Assembly (NCBI GenBank): GCA_034436555.1
Contig: DAOTUU010000061.1
Span: forward strand, 1 to 64,000
DNA: 64,000 bases
DNA from: JAFMJV01 sp034436555
Lineage (GTDB): Bacteria; Chloroflexota; Limnocylindria; Limnocylindrales; CSP1-4
Reading direction: 5' to 3'
This document shows, one piece after another, positions 48,917-58,470 of the stretch. The notes under the pieces were generated by a model. It was not told where the DNA came from. It ran no database searches and saw only the letters and a program-made list of their open reading frames with translations. The stretch's first letter is position 1. The number at the start of each line of letters is the position of its first letter. A program made the translations under genes and the position numbers.

Positions 48917-49562
48917 GCAGGCTCCATCTGGTGTGCGGGCCGTCTCAGGCGGTGTCCGCCAGTGAGGTGGAGGTTAGGCATGTGGCGTGGCGTCTGGCCT
49001 GACCCGATGGAACCATCGGTCTGGCTCCATGGTCCGGGGCGTCGGCCATGGTCTCCGCGCGTCCGTGGCAGCGCGCGCCGCGGTCTCCGCGCGCCGGTGG
49101 CAGCGCGCGCCGGGGTCCGGTGTCGGGTCACGATCATTCCGACCCAAGCGCCTGCGGGACCGATCCCGGGCCCGGGATCGCGCCGTCGCCGACGGCCGCC
49201 CGCCGCGGTCCACGCGGTCACGGGCCGCCGTGCCCCGCCCTCCGCCGCGTCCAGCCCGCGACTCGCGCCGTCCGCCCAGCGGCCAAGCCTGACGCCTGCT
49301 GGGCCGGACCCGGTCGGATTCGGCCGCTGTCCGGCCCGCCCAGGCACGCACGGTGCGGGCCGGGCCGATGACCGGCCCGGACCGCACGCGCCGGCCCCTG
49401 CCTCGTCGGTCCTGTCCGTCCATCGGCCCGGGCTCCCGGTACGGCCGACGGTCCCGCGCCAGCCCCGCCCCGGCTTCGCACCGCCCCACCCCTTGGCGGC
49501 CCCGCCCCGGCGACCGTAGCGTCGCGGCACGGTGGGGTGTACGACAACATCGTGAGATGGCC
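48917..49562. other. GC-rich non-coding stretch between the J-domain gene and the first IS
   Basis: No credible gene is seen in these 646 bases; open frames here are Arg/Pro/Ala-rich shadows. It holds the 32-bp tandem repeat at 49050-49113 and a GGGCC-type hairpin near 49357-49380 (CCGGGCC with GGCCCGG) without a T-run. It is probably a degraded remnant next to the insertion sequences. Confidence 0.6.
49050..49113. repeat. Two-copy 32-bp tandem repeat
   Basis: Copies begin at 49050 and 49082, each GGTCTCCGCGCG followed by a shared GTGGCAGCGCGCGCC. They differ at a few positions, so the duplication is not recent. Confidence 0.75.
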
Positions 49563-50915
49563 TCACGCCGCAGCTCGGCGCGGGCGTCGCGAGCGCCGTT
49601 CCCAGAAGCTGTCGAACCGACCGCTCAGGACGCAGCAGCGGAGCGCCAGGATGGCGTCGGCGCCGGCCAGCGTCCAGCGCATGCCCGATCGCTTGAGCCG
49701 GGTGCCGACGACCACCCTGCAGCCCGCCTCGACCACGCCCGAGGAGACGCACAGTCCCGCGGACCGGAACTCCGGGTAGCGCATGCGCTGGCGGTTCGTG
49801 GTCACGCAGCCGATGCACCGGCGGGCCTCATCGCTCGTGCCGGCGTGGGCGGCCAGCGCGGCCAGCAGCTCGTCGAGCCGGCCCTCGTCCAGCTCCGCGT
49901 GGCGCTCCCTCGCCCAGGCCCGGGCGAGGTCGCTCGTCGCCCCGAAGACCGCCTTCGCGACGGTCGACAGGCGCTCCTTGGCGTGGAACAGGTCCACGAT
50001 CTCCACCGCGCCGGGGAACAGCTCCGAGGCGAGGCTCCAGATCCAGGCTGCGCCGTCACCGATGACGATCCGGCGCACGGCCCGTCCGAACCCCCGCCGG
50101 ACCGCCTCCCGCTCGACCCTCAGGCCGAACGGGGACAGGGCCTCGTCGACATCGAGGGTGGCGGCGCTCTCGATGGCGGCCGACCGGGTCACCGACCCGC
50201 GTCCCGGACGGGGACGCCCCGCTCGTCGCGTCCCTCCGCCGTCCACACGGTCACGAGCTTGGCCTCCCGCGTGCGCGCCGACCCGTCGGGGCCCTTGCCC
50301 GGACGTCCCGCGACCTCGGACGGCCGCATCGGCACCCCCGTGCCGTCCATGCCCAGGTACATCGTGGGCGCCGACGCCGCACCGGGCTCCACGACCGCCC
50401 GCTCGTCGGCGGCGACCTCGCGTCCCAGGGCCTCCGCGGCCCGCTCCACCGCCTTGGCGTCGACGTCGATGCCCGCCAGCGCATCGAGCAGCCCGCTGCC
50501 CTCGGCGAAGCTGACGAGCGCCGCCGTCCGGCCGACCATGCGCGTGACCGCGGGCGACAGCGAGCCGTCGCCCAGGCCCAGGGCACGGTCCCGCGGACAG
50601 GATCCCGCACCGCAGGCGTCGCAGATGAAGTACGCCCGCGACACGGTCAGCCCCCCCAGGACCGTCGTGAGCGTCCGCTCCCGCCGCCCCGCGCACCGGG
50701 CCGACGCCCCGCAGGGGCAGGGGATGGCCGGCCCGACGTGGTCGGACGCGTCCGCGGCGAGCGTCCGCTCGAGGGTCCGCGCGGCGAGCGCCAGGACCCG
50801 CCGGCGCAGGTCCGTCTCGAGGGCCTCGAGGCCGAGCGTGTCCGGGGCACCGGGTCCCAGGAGCGCGGCTACCTCGGCGGCGACCTCCGCGCCGAGGGTC
50901 TCTCGGAGCCCCCCC
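49563..50915 (-). pseudogene. ISKra4-family transposase, frame-disrupted
   Basis: The N-terminal part runs in one frame from the G-run at 50909-50915 to a TGA at 50189. It includes GLEALETDLRRRVLALAAR, SRAYFICDACGAG, and MDGTGVPMRPSEVAGRPGKG with the first catalytic Asp. The C-terminal part continues in another frame to 49563 with RIVIGDGAAWIW, EIVDLFHAKERL and SSGVVEAGCRVVVGTRLKRSGM, including the second Asp and the Glu. The junction is explained by loss of one base within a glycine codon near 50190. The deletion could also be a sequencing error. Confidence 0.72.
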
Positions 50916-51261
50916 TTTCGTCCCCCGGGTCACCCGCCGCACCGAGCTCCGCGTCCGCCCATCGCTCGCAGGCCCGCCAGTACGCCTCCACGTCCGCCCG
51001 GAAGCCGCGGCCCGCCTCGATCTGGGCGCGCGCCAGGTCCGCCTGCCCCGGGGTGAGGTACCGGGACACCCGCCTGCCGTCGACCACGCGCGACCACTCG
51101 ACGTACGGGCCGTGCCGGGCCGCGGGGTCCCGCCGGCAGGCGCACGCGTCCTTGCCGCAGCGCATCAGCCGCTCCGTGACGGACCCCCTGCGCAGCGGAC
51201 GGGGATCCACCAGGGCGGCCATGGCGGCCACGACGTCATCGGGTATCGGGCCATGCGGCAT
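50869..51261 (-). CDS. IS-associated DUF6788-type protein (ORF A)
   Basis: The 130-residue product has the Cys-rich signature RLMRCGKDACACRRDPAARHGPY, then VSRYLTPGQADLARAQIEAGRGFRA, the short domain that often precedes or is fused to ISKra4 transposases. It starts at ATG 51261, seven bases after AGGAGG. Near its 3' end it passes the slippery heptamer G-GGG-GGC (50908-50914). A -1 shift there would fuse it to the transposase frame. Confidence 0.7.
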   Translation of the reverse strand: MPHGPIPDDVVAAMAALVDPRPLRRGSVTERLMRCGKDACACRRDPAARHGPYVEWSRVVDGRRVSRYLTPGQADLARAQIEAGRGFRADVEAYWRACERWADAELGAAGDPGDERGGSERPSARRSPPR

Positions 51262-51271
51262 GCGTGCACCT

Positions 51272-51294
51272 CCTACGTACAGAATATACGTAGG
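51272..51294 (-). promoter_or_regulatory. Palindromic IS promoter region
   Basis: CCTACGTA (51272-51279) and TACGTAGG (51287-51294) form a perfect 8-bp inverted repeat around a seven-base centre. On the minus strand TATATT, a good -10, lies within it. It is likely the self-regulated promoter of ORF A. Confidence 0.5.
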
Positions 51295-51358
51295 ATTGCC
51301 GCGAAGTCACGCTCAGGGGCGATGCAGGCTCACGCGGGCGTCGGACGACACCGCGTCG

Positions 51359-52782
51359 GGGAAGCATCCAATCTTCTGTGATGGGTCAGGCGGCAGATGG
51401 CCATGCGAGCCGGATCGCGTCGGATCGTCCGGCCCAGTAGCGGTCCCAGCGACCGTTGAGCCGGAGCAATCGCAGGTGGAGCAGGTGACCGACGCCCCGG
51501 CGGAACCAGCTCATGCCCCGGGTCTTGAACCGCCGGCAGATGGCGATGTCGACCGCCTTCTCCATCGGCCCCGAGGAGGCGAGGGGCACGATGCGGTGGT
51601 TGGCGATGCCCCGCCGGTTGTTCGTGACGTAGCCGATCAGGTCCCGGCAGTGTCGAGCCTGGTCGGGTTCGCCGGCCTCCATGGCCCGGGCATGGGCGCG
51701 CAGGATGGCCAGGAGCGCATCGACGTCCCCGGGAGCCGCGGCTCCCCTGGCGGTCGAGAGGACCTCCACGTGCCGGTGGCCGATGCCGTGCTCGAGCTGC
51801 TCCACGAGGTGGTACCAGTCGAGCAGCTCGATCGCGTCCGGGAAGGCCCTCCGGCGGATCCAGTGGATGGCATGCGCACCGTCGGACACGAACAGGATGC
51901 GGTCCGCCTCGTACACGCCGAGCTCCGCGCACGCCGCCACCAGGCGCTCCGCGAACCTGGTCCAGGATCCGGTGGTCCCCACCAGGTGGCGGTCGAGCAG
52001 ACGTCGGCGGTTGCGGCCGATGTCCTCGGTGCCGGTGAACACGAGGCCCACCTTCGCCTCCATGTGGCGGGCCGGGACCTCGGCGCGCTCGTTGACCATG
52101 GTGCCGTCGGCGGACACCCACACGTCGCCCGCCATGGCGCCCGTGGAGTGACGGTCCGGATGGTCGCCCAGCACCGCCTCGGTGCGCGCGGCGACCTGCG
52201 CCTCGATGCGGGCCCCCTCGTCCTGGACCCAGCGGTGGAGCTGGCCGCGGCTGACCCCGATGCCCCGGACCGCGTCGAGCGTCCGCGACGCGCGCTCGTA
52301 GCTCGCCTCGACCACCAGCGAGAGGCCCAGCTCCCGGACACCCAGGGTGTGCTGCTCGCGGGGCGCCAGGCCGAGCGCCTCGTCCAGCGGCACGACCTCC
52401 CCGCCGCACGCCCCGCAGCGGTACCGGCGCCGATGCAGCTCCACCTCGCCCGCGAGCGTGACCAGCCGGCGGGGTGCCCGGCCGTTGGCGCGCAGGATGC
52501 CGCCGCAGCCGACGTGGCCACGCGGCACGACCAGGTCCCGCTCGAGGGCGCCGATGACGTCGGCCCACATGCGTCGCGCCGCCTCGGCCAGCCCACCGAC
52601 CAACGCCCGCTCCAGCGACCCGATGTCCGCACCGACCGGGCGCAGCTCGATCGTGAACGACACGGGGACGGCGGTAGACTCCATGGCGAGCCCTCTTGCG
52701 TGCTGGTTGCAGACACCTCCAGCGTACGGGAGGGCTCGTGTGCGTCCCGAGTCCCGCCCTCACAGACGTTGGGATGCTTACC
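51359..52782 (-). mobile_element. Second insertion sequence (ISLre2/ISKra4-like) with 26-bp terminal inverted repeats
   Basis: The left end 51359-51384 and the right end 52757-52782 are inverted repeats, matching at 21 of 26 positions; both contain AAGCATCC and TCTGTGA. The 1.42-kb element carries one intact transposase on the minus strand. No clean target-site duplication could be read at the borders. It lies next to the first IS and 17 bases before the rplU promoter. Confidence 0.82.
51386..52684 (-). CDS. Transposase, ISLre2/UPF0236- or ISKra4-like
   Basis: The 432-residue DDE-type transposase is intact. Zinc-ribbon-like cysteines appear early (VGCGGILRANGRAPRR and RYRCGACGGE). WVSADGTMVNE holds the first Asp and ILFVSDGAHAIHW the second. 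The Glu is in LASSGPMEKAVD, followed by ICRRFKTRGMSWFRRG. The last motif is like UPF0236/ISLre2 transposases, while the zinc part is like ISKra4, so the family call is uncertain. The start is the ATG at 52684. Confidence 0.8.
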   Translation of the reverse strand: MESTAVPVSFTIELRPVGADIGSLERALVGGLAEAARRMWADVIGALERDLVVPRGHVGCGGILRANGRAPRRLVTLAGEVELHRRRYRCGACGGEVVPLDEALGLAPREQHTLGVRELGLSLVVEASYERASRTLDAVRGIGVSRGQLHRWVQDEGARIEAQVAARTEAVLGDHPDRHSTGAMAGDVWVSADGTMVNERAEVPARHMEAKVGLVFTGTEDIGRNRRRLLDRHLVGTTGSWTRFAERLVAACAELGVYEADRILFVSDGAHAIHWIRRRAFPDAIELLDWYHLVEQLEHGIGHRHVEVLSTARGAAAPGDVDALLAILRAHARAMEAGEPDQARHCRDLIGYVTNNRRGIANHRIVPLASSGPMEKAVDIAICRRFKTRGMSWFRRGVGHLLHLRLLRLNGRWDRYWAGRSDAIRLAWPSAA

Positions 52783-52798
52783 GAGACGGGGAAGACGT

Positions 52799-52827
52799 TT
52801 GACGACTCCGACCCCAGGGGATACCAT
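52799..52827 (+). promoter_or_regulatory. Promoter of the rplU-rpmA-rpmE operon
   Basis: TTGACG (52799-52804) and TACCAT (52822-52827) are separated by exactly 17 bases. The transcript would have a leader of about 75 bases before the rplU ATG. The right end of the second IS lies only 17 bases upstream of the -35. Confidence 0.7.
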
Positions 52828-52909
52828 CGGCGTTCGCGCTTCCTGGTCCGTGGTCGTATCGCCGTGTCGACCGGAGGCAGACCTTCCGCGTAGCGACCAT
52901 CGGGGAACC

Positions 52910-53431
52910 ATGTACGCAGTCATCGAAACGGGCGGCAAGCAGTACCGCGTCGAGCTCGGCAGTGAGATCGAGGTCGACCGGCTGGACGTCGAGCCTGGCC
53001 AGACCATCGACCTTGATCGTGTCCTGCTGGTGGCAGACGGTGACCAGTCTGCGATCGGTCGTCCCATCGTGGACGGAGCGGCTGTCTCGGCGAGCGTCGT
53101 CCGTCAGGCGCGCGGCGAGAAGCTGGTCGTCTTCAAGTACAAGCCGAAGGCGCGGTCGCGCGTCAAGAAGGGCGCCCGCGCGGACCTGACCGTCCTGCGC
53201 ATCGCAGACATCGCGTGGGCCGGTCGCAGTGCGGCAGCCGAGGATGCCGCGGCAGAGGCGCGACGGCAGGCCGCCAGGACCGCGGACGCAGAGGCGGCAG
53301 CCGCACAGGCTGCGGCAGACCAGGCGCTCGCTGCCAAGCTCGCGTCCGCGTCCGCCGCTCCCGCGACCGCGGACGAGGCGCCGGCCCCGGAGACCGCCGC
53401 CGCGCCCGCCGCTGATGAGAAGGACGAGTAA
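52910..53431 (+). CDS. rplU: 50S ribosomal protein L21 with Ala-rich C-terminal extension
   Basis: L21 binds 23S rRNA in the large subunit. Residues 1-102 are standard: MYAVIETGGKQYRVELGSEI, FKYKPKARSRVKKGARADLT. The remaining about 70 residues are almost entirely Ala, Asp and Glu with some Arg, an extension the usual 103-residue L21 lacks. It is followed six bases later by rpmA, the conserved pairing. Confidence 0.95.
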   Translation: MYAVIETGGKQYRVELGSEIEVDRLDVEPGQTIDLDRVLLVADGDQSAIGRPIVDGAAVSASVVRQARGEKLVVFKYKPKARSRVKKGARADLTVLRIADIAWAGRSAAAEDAAAEARRQAARTADAEAAAAQAAADQALAAKLASASAAPATADEAPAPETAAAPAADEKDE

Positions 53432-53437
53432 TCAGAG

Positions 53438-53710
53438 ATGGCTCACAAGAAGGCAGGTTCCAGTTCGCGCAACGGCCGGGATTCCGTCGGCCAGCGGCTT
53501 GGCGTGAAGGTCGGGGACGGTCAGCTCGTGCCGGCCGGGTCGATCATCGTGCGCCAGCGTGGCATGACGTTCCTGTCCGGCACGGGCACCGGCCTGGGCA
53601 AGGACTACACCGTGTTCGCCACTGTCACGGGTCGGGTCCGGTTCGAGCACGCCACGCGCACCAAGAAGCGTATCCGCGTGGAGGCGGCCGAAGCCGTCGC
53701 CACCGCCTGA
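53438..53710 (+). CDS. rpmA: 50S ribosomal protein L27
   Basis: The 90-residue product matches L27: AHKKAGSSSRNGRDSVGQRLGVK at the N-terminus, which reaches the peptidyl-transferase centre, then IIVRQRGMTFLSGTGTGLGKDYTVFA. There is no Firmicutes-type N-terminal cleavage extension. The C-terminus has a few extra Ala residues. It lies between rplU and rpmE. Confidence 0.97.
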   Translation: MAHKKAGSSSRNGRDSVGQRLGVKVGDGQLVPAGSIIVRQRGMTFLSGTGTGLGKDYTVFATVTGRVRFEHATRTKKRIRVEAAEAVATA

Positions 53711-53720
53711 GGCAGGACCT

Positions 53721-53933
53721 GTGAAGACCGACACGCATCCCAAGTACCACGAGGCGCAGGTCGTGTGCGGCTCGTGCCACACCACCTTCACGGTCGGGTC
53801 CACGCGCCCCTCGCTCCATGTGGATGTCTGCTCCAGCTGCCACCCGTTCTACACCGGCAAGCAGACGATCGTGGACACGGCTGGCCAGGTCGAGCGCTTC
53901 CAGAAGCGCCTCGAGCGCTCCGCTCGTTTCTAG
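53721..53933 (+). CDS. rpmE: 50S ribosomal protein L31 (zinc-binding C+ form)
   Basis: The 70-residue L31 starts with GTG. Four cysteines in two CxxC pairs (VVCGSCHTT and VDVCSSCHPF) bind zinc, so this is the C+ form. KTDTHPKY is the usual start, and FYTGKQTIVDTAGQVERFQKR is typical. A terminator-like hairpin follows. Confidence 0.97.
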   Translation: MKTDTHPKYHEAQVVCGSCHTTFTVGSTRPSLHVDVCSSCHPFYTGKQTIVDTAGQVERFQKRLERSARF

Positions 53934-53943
53934 AGCCCCCATG

Positions 53944-53974
53944 ACGCGGCCGACGGTCCATCCGCCGGCCGCGT
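53944..53974 (+). terminator. Hairpin after rpmE
   Basis: ACGCGGCCG pairs with CGGCCGCGT across a 13-base loop, 11 bases after the rpmE stop, and is followed by TTCTGCT. It is probably a partial terminator before the DUF1385 gene, which starts at 53998. Confidence 0.6.
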
Positions 53975-53997
53975 TCTGCTAGCCAGGACCGCGTACC

Positions 53998-55070
53998 ATG
54001 CCCCGCTTCGCCTACGGCGGCCAGGCCCTCATGGAGGGCGTGCTCATGCGCGGGCAGAAGGCCATCGGCGTCGCGGTCCGCGGTCCTGACGGTCAGATCT
54101 TCGGGGCTCAGGAGGACCTGAACTCCGTCCTTCATCGCAACCGCTTCGCTCGCGCCCCGTTCTTCCGGGGCGTGGTCGTGCTGTACGAGACGCTGGTCAT
54201 CGGGACCCGCTGGCTGATGCGCTCCGGATCGCTCGCGGCGGCTGGCGAGGGCGTCGCGATGGGCGGGCGCACGCTGGCCATCACGATGCTGTTCACGGTC
54301 GGCCTGGCCATCGGCCTGTTCGTGCTGCTGCCCCTGTTCGTGGCGGGCGGCATCACCTCCACGTTCCTGCGAAGCACGCTCGAATCGGCGGGCGTCACGG
54401 GTGCCTGGGTCGATTTCATCCAGCACCTCATCGAGGCTGCCATCCGGATCGCCATCTTCGTGGGCTACCTGCTGCTGGTCAGTCGGTCGTCGGAGATCCG
54501 GCGCGTGTTCCAGTACCACGGTGCGGAGCACATGACCATCCATGCGCTGGAACATGACGATCCGCTCACCATCGCGGAGGTCCGCAAGTACCCCACGGCA
54601 CACCCGCGCTGCGGCACGGAGTTCCTCGTGGTGTTCATCCTCGTGAGCATCCTGCTGTTCAGCCTGCTGGCCGGCCAGAGCCTGATCGTCAGCATCCTGG
54701 GTCGGATCCTGCTCATCCCGGTCATCGCGGCCGTGGCCTACGAGGTCCTGCGGTGGGGCGCGCGCCGCCGCGAGAGCCGCTGGGTCCGCTGGCTGTTCCT
54801 GCCCGGCATCTGGCTCCAGGGCATCACCACCAAGCAGCCCGACGATTCGATGATCGAGATCGCCATCGCCTCGATGCAGGAGGCCCTCGCCGCGAACGGG
54901 GAGACCGCGCCGGAGGGCAGCCTGGATCCGGAGCGCGAGCCCGTACCGGATGTGCAGGCGCTCGCCAGGGAGATGGAGTCGCGCGATTCGGTCGCCGGCG
55001 CCGGCGGTGACGGCGCGCAGGCCGCGACGGCCGCGACGGCCGCGACGGAGGAGCCGGTCGGGGAGCCACG

Positions 55071-55074
<4 letters not shown>
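53998..55074 (+). CDS. DUF1385 family membrane protein
   Basis: This 358-residue protein belongs to the DUF1385 (YqhQ-like) family, of unknown function and often found beside rpmE or prfA. YGGQALMEGVLMRGQ is the diagnostic start. Membrane segments lie near 85-105, 140-160, 215-235 and 240-258. RRVFQYHGAEHMTIHALE and YPTAHPRCGTEF are conserved His/Cys segments that look like a metal site. The C-terminal 70 residues are Ala/Glu-rich with a 9-base tandem repeat (Ala-Ala-Thr). The prfA GTG lies inside its stop. Confidence 0.87.
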
Positions 55075-56162
<1,088 letters not shown>

Positions 56163-56175
56163 GCCTGCGGCTCCG

Positions 56176-57120
56176 ATGACCACCACGGTGAGCGGTCTGG
56201 TGGGAGCGGGGACCCGGCGCCTGCGCGACAGCGGGTCGGAGTCGGCGCGCCTGGACGCGGAGCTGCTGCTGGGGCATGTGCTCGGCGTGGACCGGACCGC
56301 GCTCGTCGCCTATCCGGAGGCGCTCGTCGGCGACGGCTCGGCCTCGAGCTTCCTGGGGTTGATCGAGCGGCGCGCCGCGGGCGAACCGGTGGCCTACCTC
56401 CGGGGTGTCAAGGAGTTCCACGGGCTGGCCCTCGCTGTGGACCCGCGGGTGCTCATCCCGCGTCCGGACACGGAGACCCTCGTGGACCTGGCGCTGGCCG
56501 CCATCCGGGAGCGCCTGGCATCGTCGCCGCGGCCTGCCGGCACCCCAACGCTGCGCATCTGGGACGTGGCGACCGGCAGCGGCGCCATCCCCATCGCGAT
56601 CGCGGTGGAGCTGCGCCGGATGCGCGCCCTGGAGCACCTCTCGCTGCTCATGAGCGACGTCTCGCGGGATGCCCTCGCCGTCGCGCTCGAGAACGCGGTC
56701 GCCCACGGGGTCGCCGACCGGATCGAGGCGGCGGTCGGGGATCTGTTCCACGTGGAACCCTCGCCGGTCCTGCCCGTGGACGTGGTCACCGCGAACCTGC
56801 CGTACATCCCGAGCGCGGTCGTCCCCGGGCTGCCGGTCGCCGCCTCGTACGAGCCGGTGGTGGCGCTCGACGGTGGGCCGGACGGCCTGGACCTGGTGCG
56901 CCGGCTGCTCGACGACCTGTCGCCGGTGCTGGCCCTCGATGGGCGTGCGTACCTCGAGATCGGGGCCGACCAGGCTGAGCGGGTCGCAACGGAGGCGGCA
57001 GCCCGGCTGCCGGGCTGGAGCGCGCGCATCCACCCCGACCTGGGCGGCCGGCCGAGGGTCCTGGAGGTCGCCCCGCCCACCCGTCACGCTCCATCGTCGG
57101 GGACGTCGCGCCACGGGTGA
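56176..57120 (+). CDS. prmC: Release factor glutamine methyltransferase PrmC
   Basis: This SAM-dependent enzyme methylates the Gln of the GGQ motif in release factors. The 314-residue product has the helical N-domain with ARLDAELLLGHVLG, then LIPRPDTETLVDLAL. The SAM site is IWDVATGSGAIPIAI, and the catalytic NPPY motif appears as NLPYIP. Linkage to prfA supports the call. A GTTCCACGTGGAAC palindrome lies within it at 56745-56758. Confidence 0.93.
   Translation: MTTTVSGLVGAGTRRLRDSGSESARLDAELLLGHVLGVDRTALVAYPEALVGDGSASSFLGLIERRAAGEPVAYLRGVKEFHGLALAVDPRVLIPRPDTETLVDLALAAIRERLASSPRPAGTPTLRIWDVATGSGAIPIAIAVELRRMRALEHLSLLMSDVSRDALAVALENAVAHGVADRIEAAVGDLFHVEPSPVLPVDVVTANLPYIPSAVVPGLPVAASYEPVVALDGGPDGLDLVRRLLDDLSPVLALDGRAYLEIGADQAERVATEAAARLPGWSARIHPDLGGRPRVLEVAPPTRHAPSSGTSRHG
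56745..56758. promoter_or_regulatory. Perfect palindrome resembling a parS site, inside prmC
   Basis: GTTCCACGTGGAAC is a perfect palindrome that matches parS GTTTCACGTGAAAC at 12 of 14 positions, changed symmetrically. parS sites often lie within genes near the origin. Confidence 0.45.
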
Positions 57121-57192
57121 GCCGAGCGTGCCCCGACGGGTGTCCCGGTACACTCCCCCTGACCCACCCCTCGATCCTCCAGGAGCTGCCGC

Positions 57193-58470
57193 ATGACCCC
57201 GACCGCCGAGCTCGACCTCCGCTGGGCGAGGCTCGCTGATGTGGACCCCGAGCTGTGGGCGGCGATGCTGGGCGAGAAGGCCCGCCAGACCGACAAGATC
57301 GAGCTCATCGCCAGCGAGAACTACACCTTCGCGGCGGTGATGGAGGCCCAGGGCTCGTGGCTCACCAACAAGTACGCGGAGGGTCTGCCGGGGCGGCGCT
57401 ACTACGGCGGCTGCGAGTACGTGGATGTGGCCGAGCGGCTCGCCCAGGAGCGCGCGCTGGAGCTGTTTCCGGGCGCGCAGCACGTCAACGTCCAGCCACA
57501 CTCGGGCGCGTCGGCGAATCTCGCCGCGTACTTCTCGATCATCCGGCCGGGTGATCGCATCCTGGGCATGAACCTGGCGCATGGCGGCCACCTGACCCAC
57601 GGGATGGCCATCAACTTCAGCGGACTGCTGTACCAGGTCCACGCGTACGGTGTCCGCGAGGAGGACGCCCGGATCGACTACGACGCGCTGGCGGCGGCGG
57701 CGGAGGAGGTGCGGCCGGCGGTCGTGGTCGTCGGCGCCAGCGCCTACCCCCGGATCATCGACTTCGAGCGCATGGCGGCCATCGCCCACCGCGTGGACGC
57801 GAAGCTGTTCGTGGACATGGCCCACATCGCGGGACTCGTCGCGGCGGGCCAGCACCCCTCGCCCTTCCCGCATGCGGACATCGTCACGACGACCACCCAC
57901 AAGACCCTCCGCGGTCCGCGCGGCGGCCTCGTGTTCGGACGGGCCGAACTGGCCAAGGCGATCGACAAGGCCGTGTTCCCGGGCACCCAGGGCGGGCCGC
58001 TGATGCATGTCATCGCGGCCAAGGCCGTGGCGCTCAAGCTGGCGCTCACGGAGCAGTTCCGGGAGGACCAGCGGCGCACGGTGGCACACGCGGCGATCCT
58101 CGCGGAGACGCTCGCGGCGCACGGCGCGAAGGTGGTCTCCGGCGGCACGGACAACCACCTGATGCTGGTGGACGTGACGCCCCTCGGGGTGACGGGCAAG
58201 CAGGCGGAGCACCTCCTGGACGCGGTGGGCATCACGGTCAACAAGAATGCGATCCCGTTCGACCCGCTGCCGCCCAACACCGCCTCCGGGATCCGTGTGG
58301 GCACGCCCGCGACGACCACCCGCGGGTTCGGTCCGGAGGAGTACCGGACGATCGGACGGCTCATCGTGCGCACCCTGACCCAGCGTGACGACGCGACGGC
58401 CCAGGCCGACATCGCGGCCCAGGTCGCCCGCATCTGCGCCCGATTCCCGGTGCCTGGCCTCCCCCGGTAG
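57193..58470 (+). CDS. glyA: Serine hydroxymethyltransferase
   Basis: This PLP enzyme interconverts serine and glycine with tetrahydrofolate. The 425-residue product has IELIASENYTF, the YPGCEY-like YYGGCEYVDVAE, NVQPHSGASANLAAYF, and the PLP lysine in VTTTTHKTLRGPRGG. An AGGAG precedes the ATG, and a TACACT -10-like element is at 57149-57154. Its stop overlaps the start of the next gene (TAGTG). Confidence 0.96.
   Translation: MTPTAELDLRWARLADVDPELWAAMLGEKARQTDKIELIASENYTFAAVMEAQGSWLTNKYAEGLPGRRYYGGCEYVDVAERLAQERALELFPGAQHVNVQPHSGASANLAAYFSIIRPGDRILGMNLAHGGHLTHGMAINFSGLLYQVHAYGVREEDARIDYDALAAAAEEVRPAVVVVGASAYPRIIDFERMAAIAHRVDAKLFVDMAHIAGLVAAGQHPSPFPHADIVTTTTHKTLRGPRGGLVFGRAELAKAIDKAVFPGTQGGPLMHVIAAKAVALKLALTEQFREDQRRTVAHAAILAETLAAHGAKVVSGGTDNHLMLVDVTPLGVTGKQAEHLLDAVGITVNKNAIPFDPLPPNTASGIRVGTPATTTRGFGPEEYRTIGRLIVRTLTQRDDATAQADIAAQVARICARFPVPGLPR

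Larger units (their letters stand above)
49563..51294 (-). mobile_element. ISKra4-family insertion sequence, transposase broken
   Basis: This region carries a DUF6788-type ORF A followed by an ISKra4-like transposase on the minus strand, the standard order for this IS type. Clear terminal repeats were not found, so the ends are approximate. The right boundary abuts a second IS beginning at 51359. The transposase reading frame is broken near 50189, so the element is probably no longer autonomous. Confidence 0.7.

Noticed and set aside
49530..51360. Terminal inverted repeats of the first IS
   Set aside because: The two flanks share only short GGTGT and GTGAG words with gaps, not enough to call ends.
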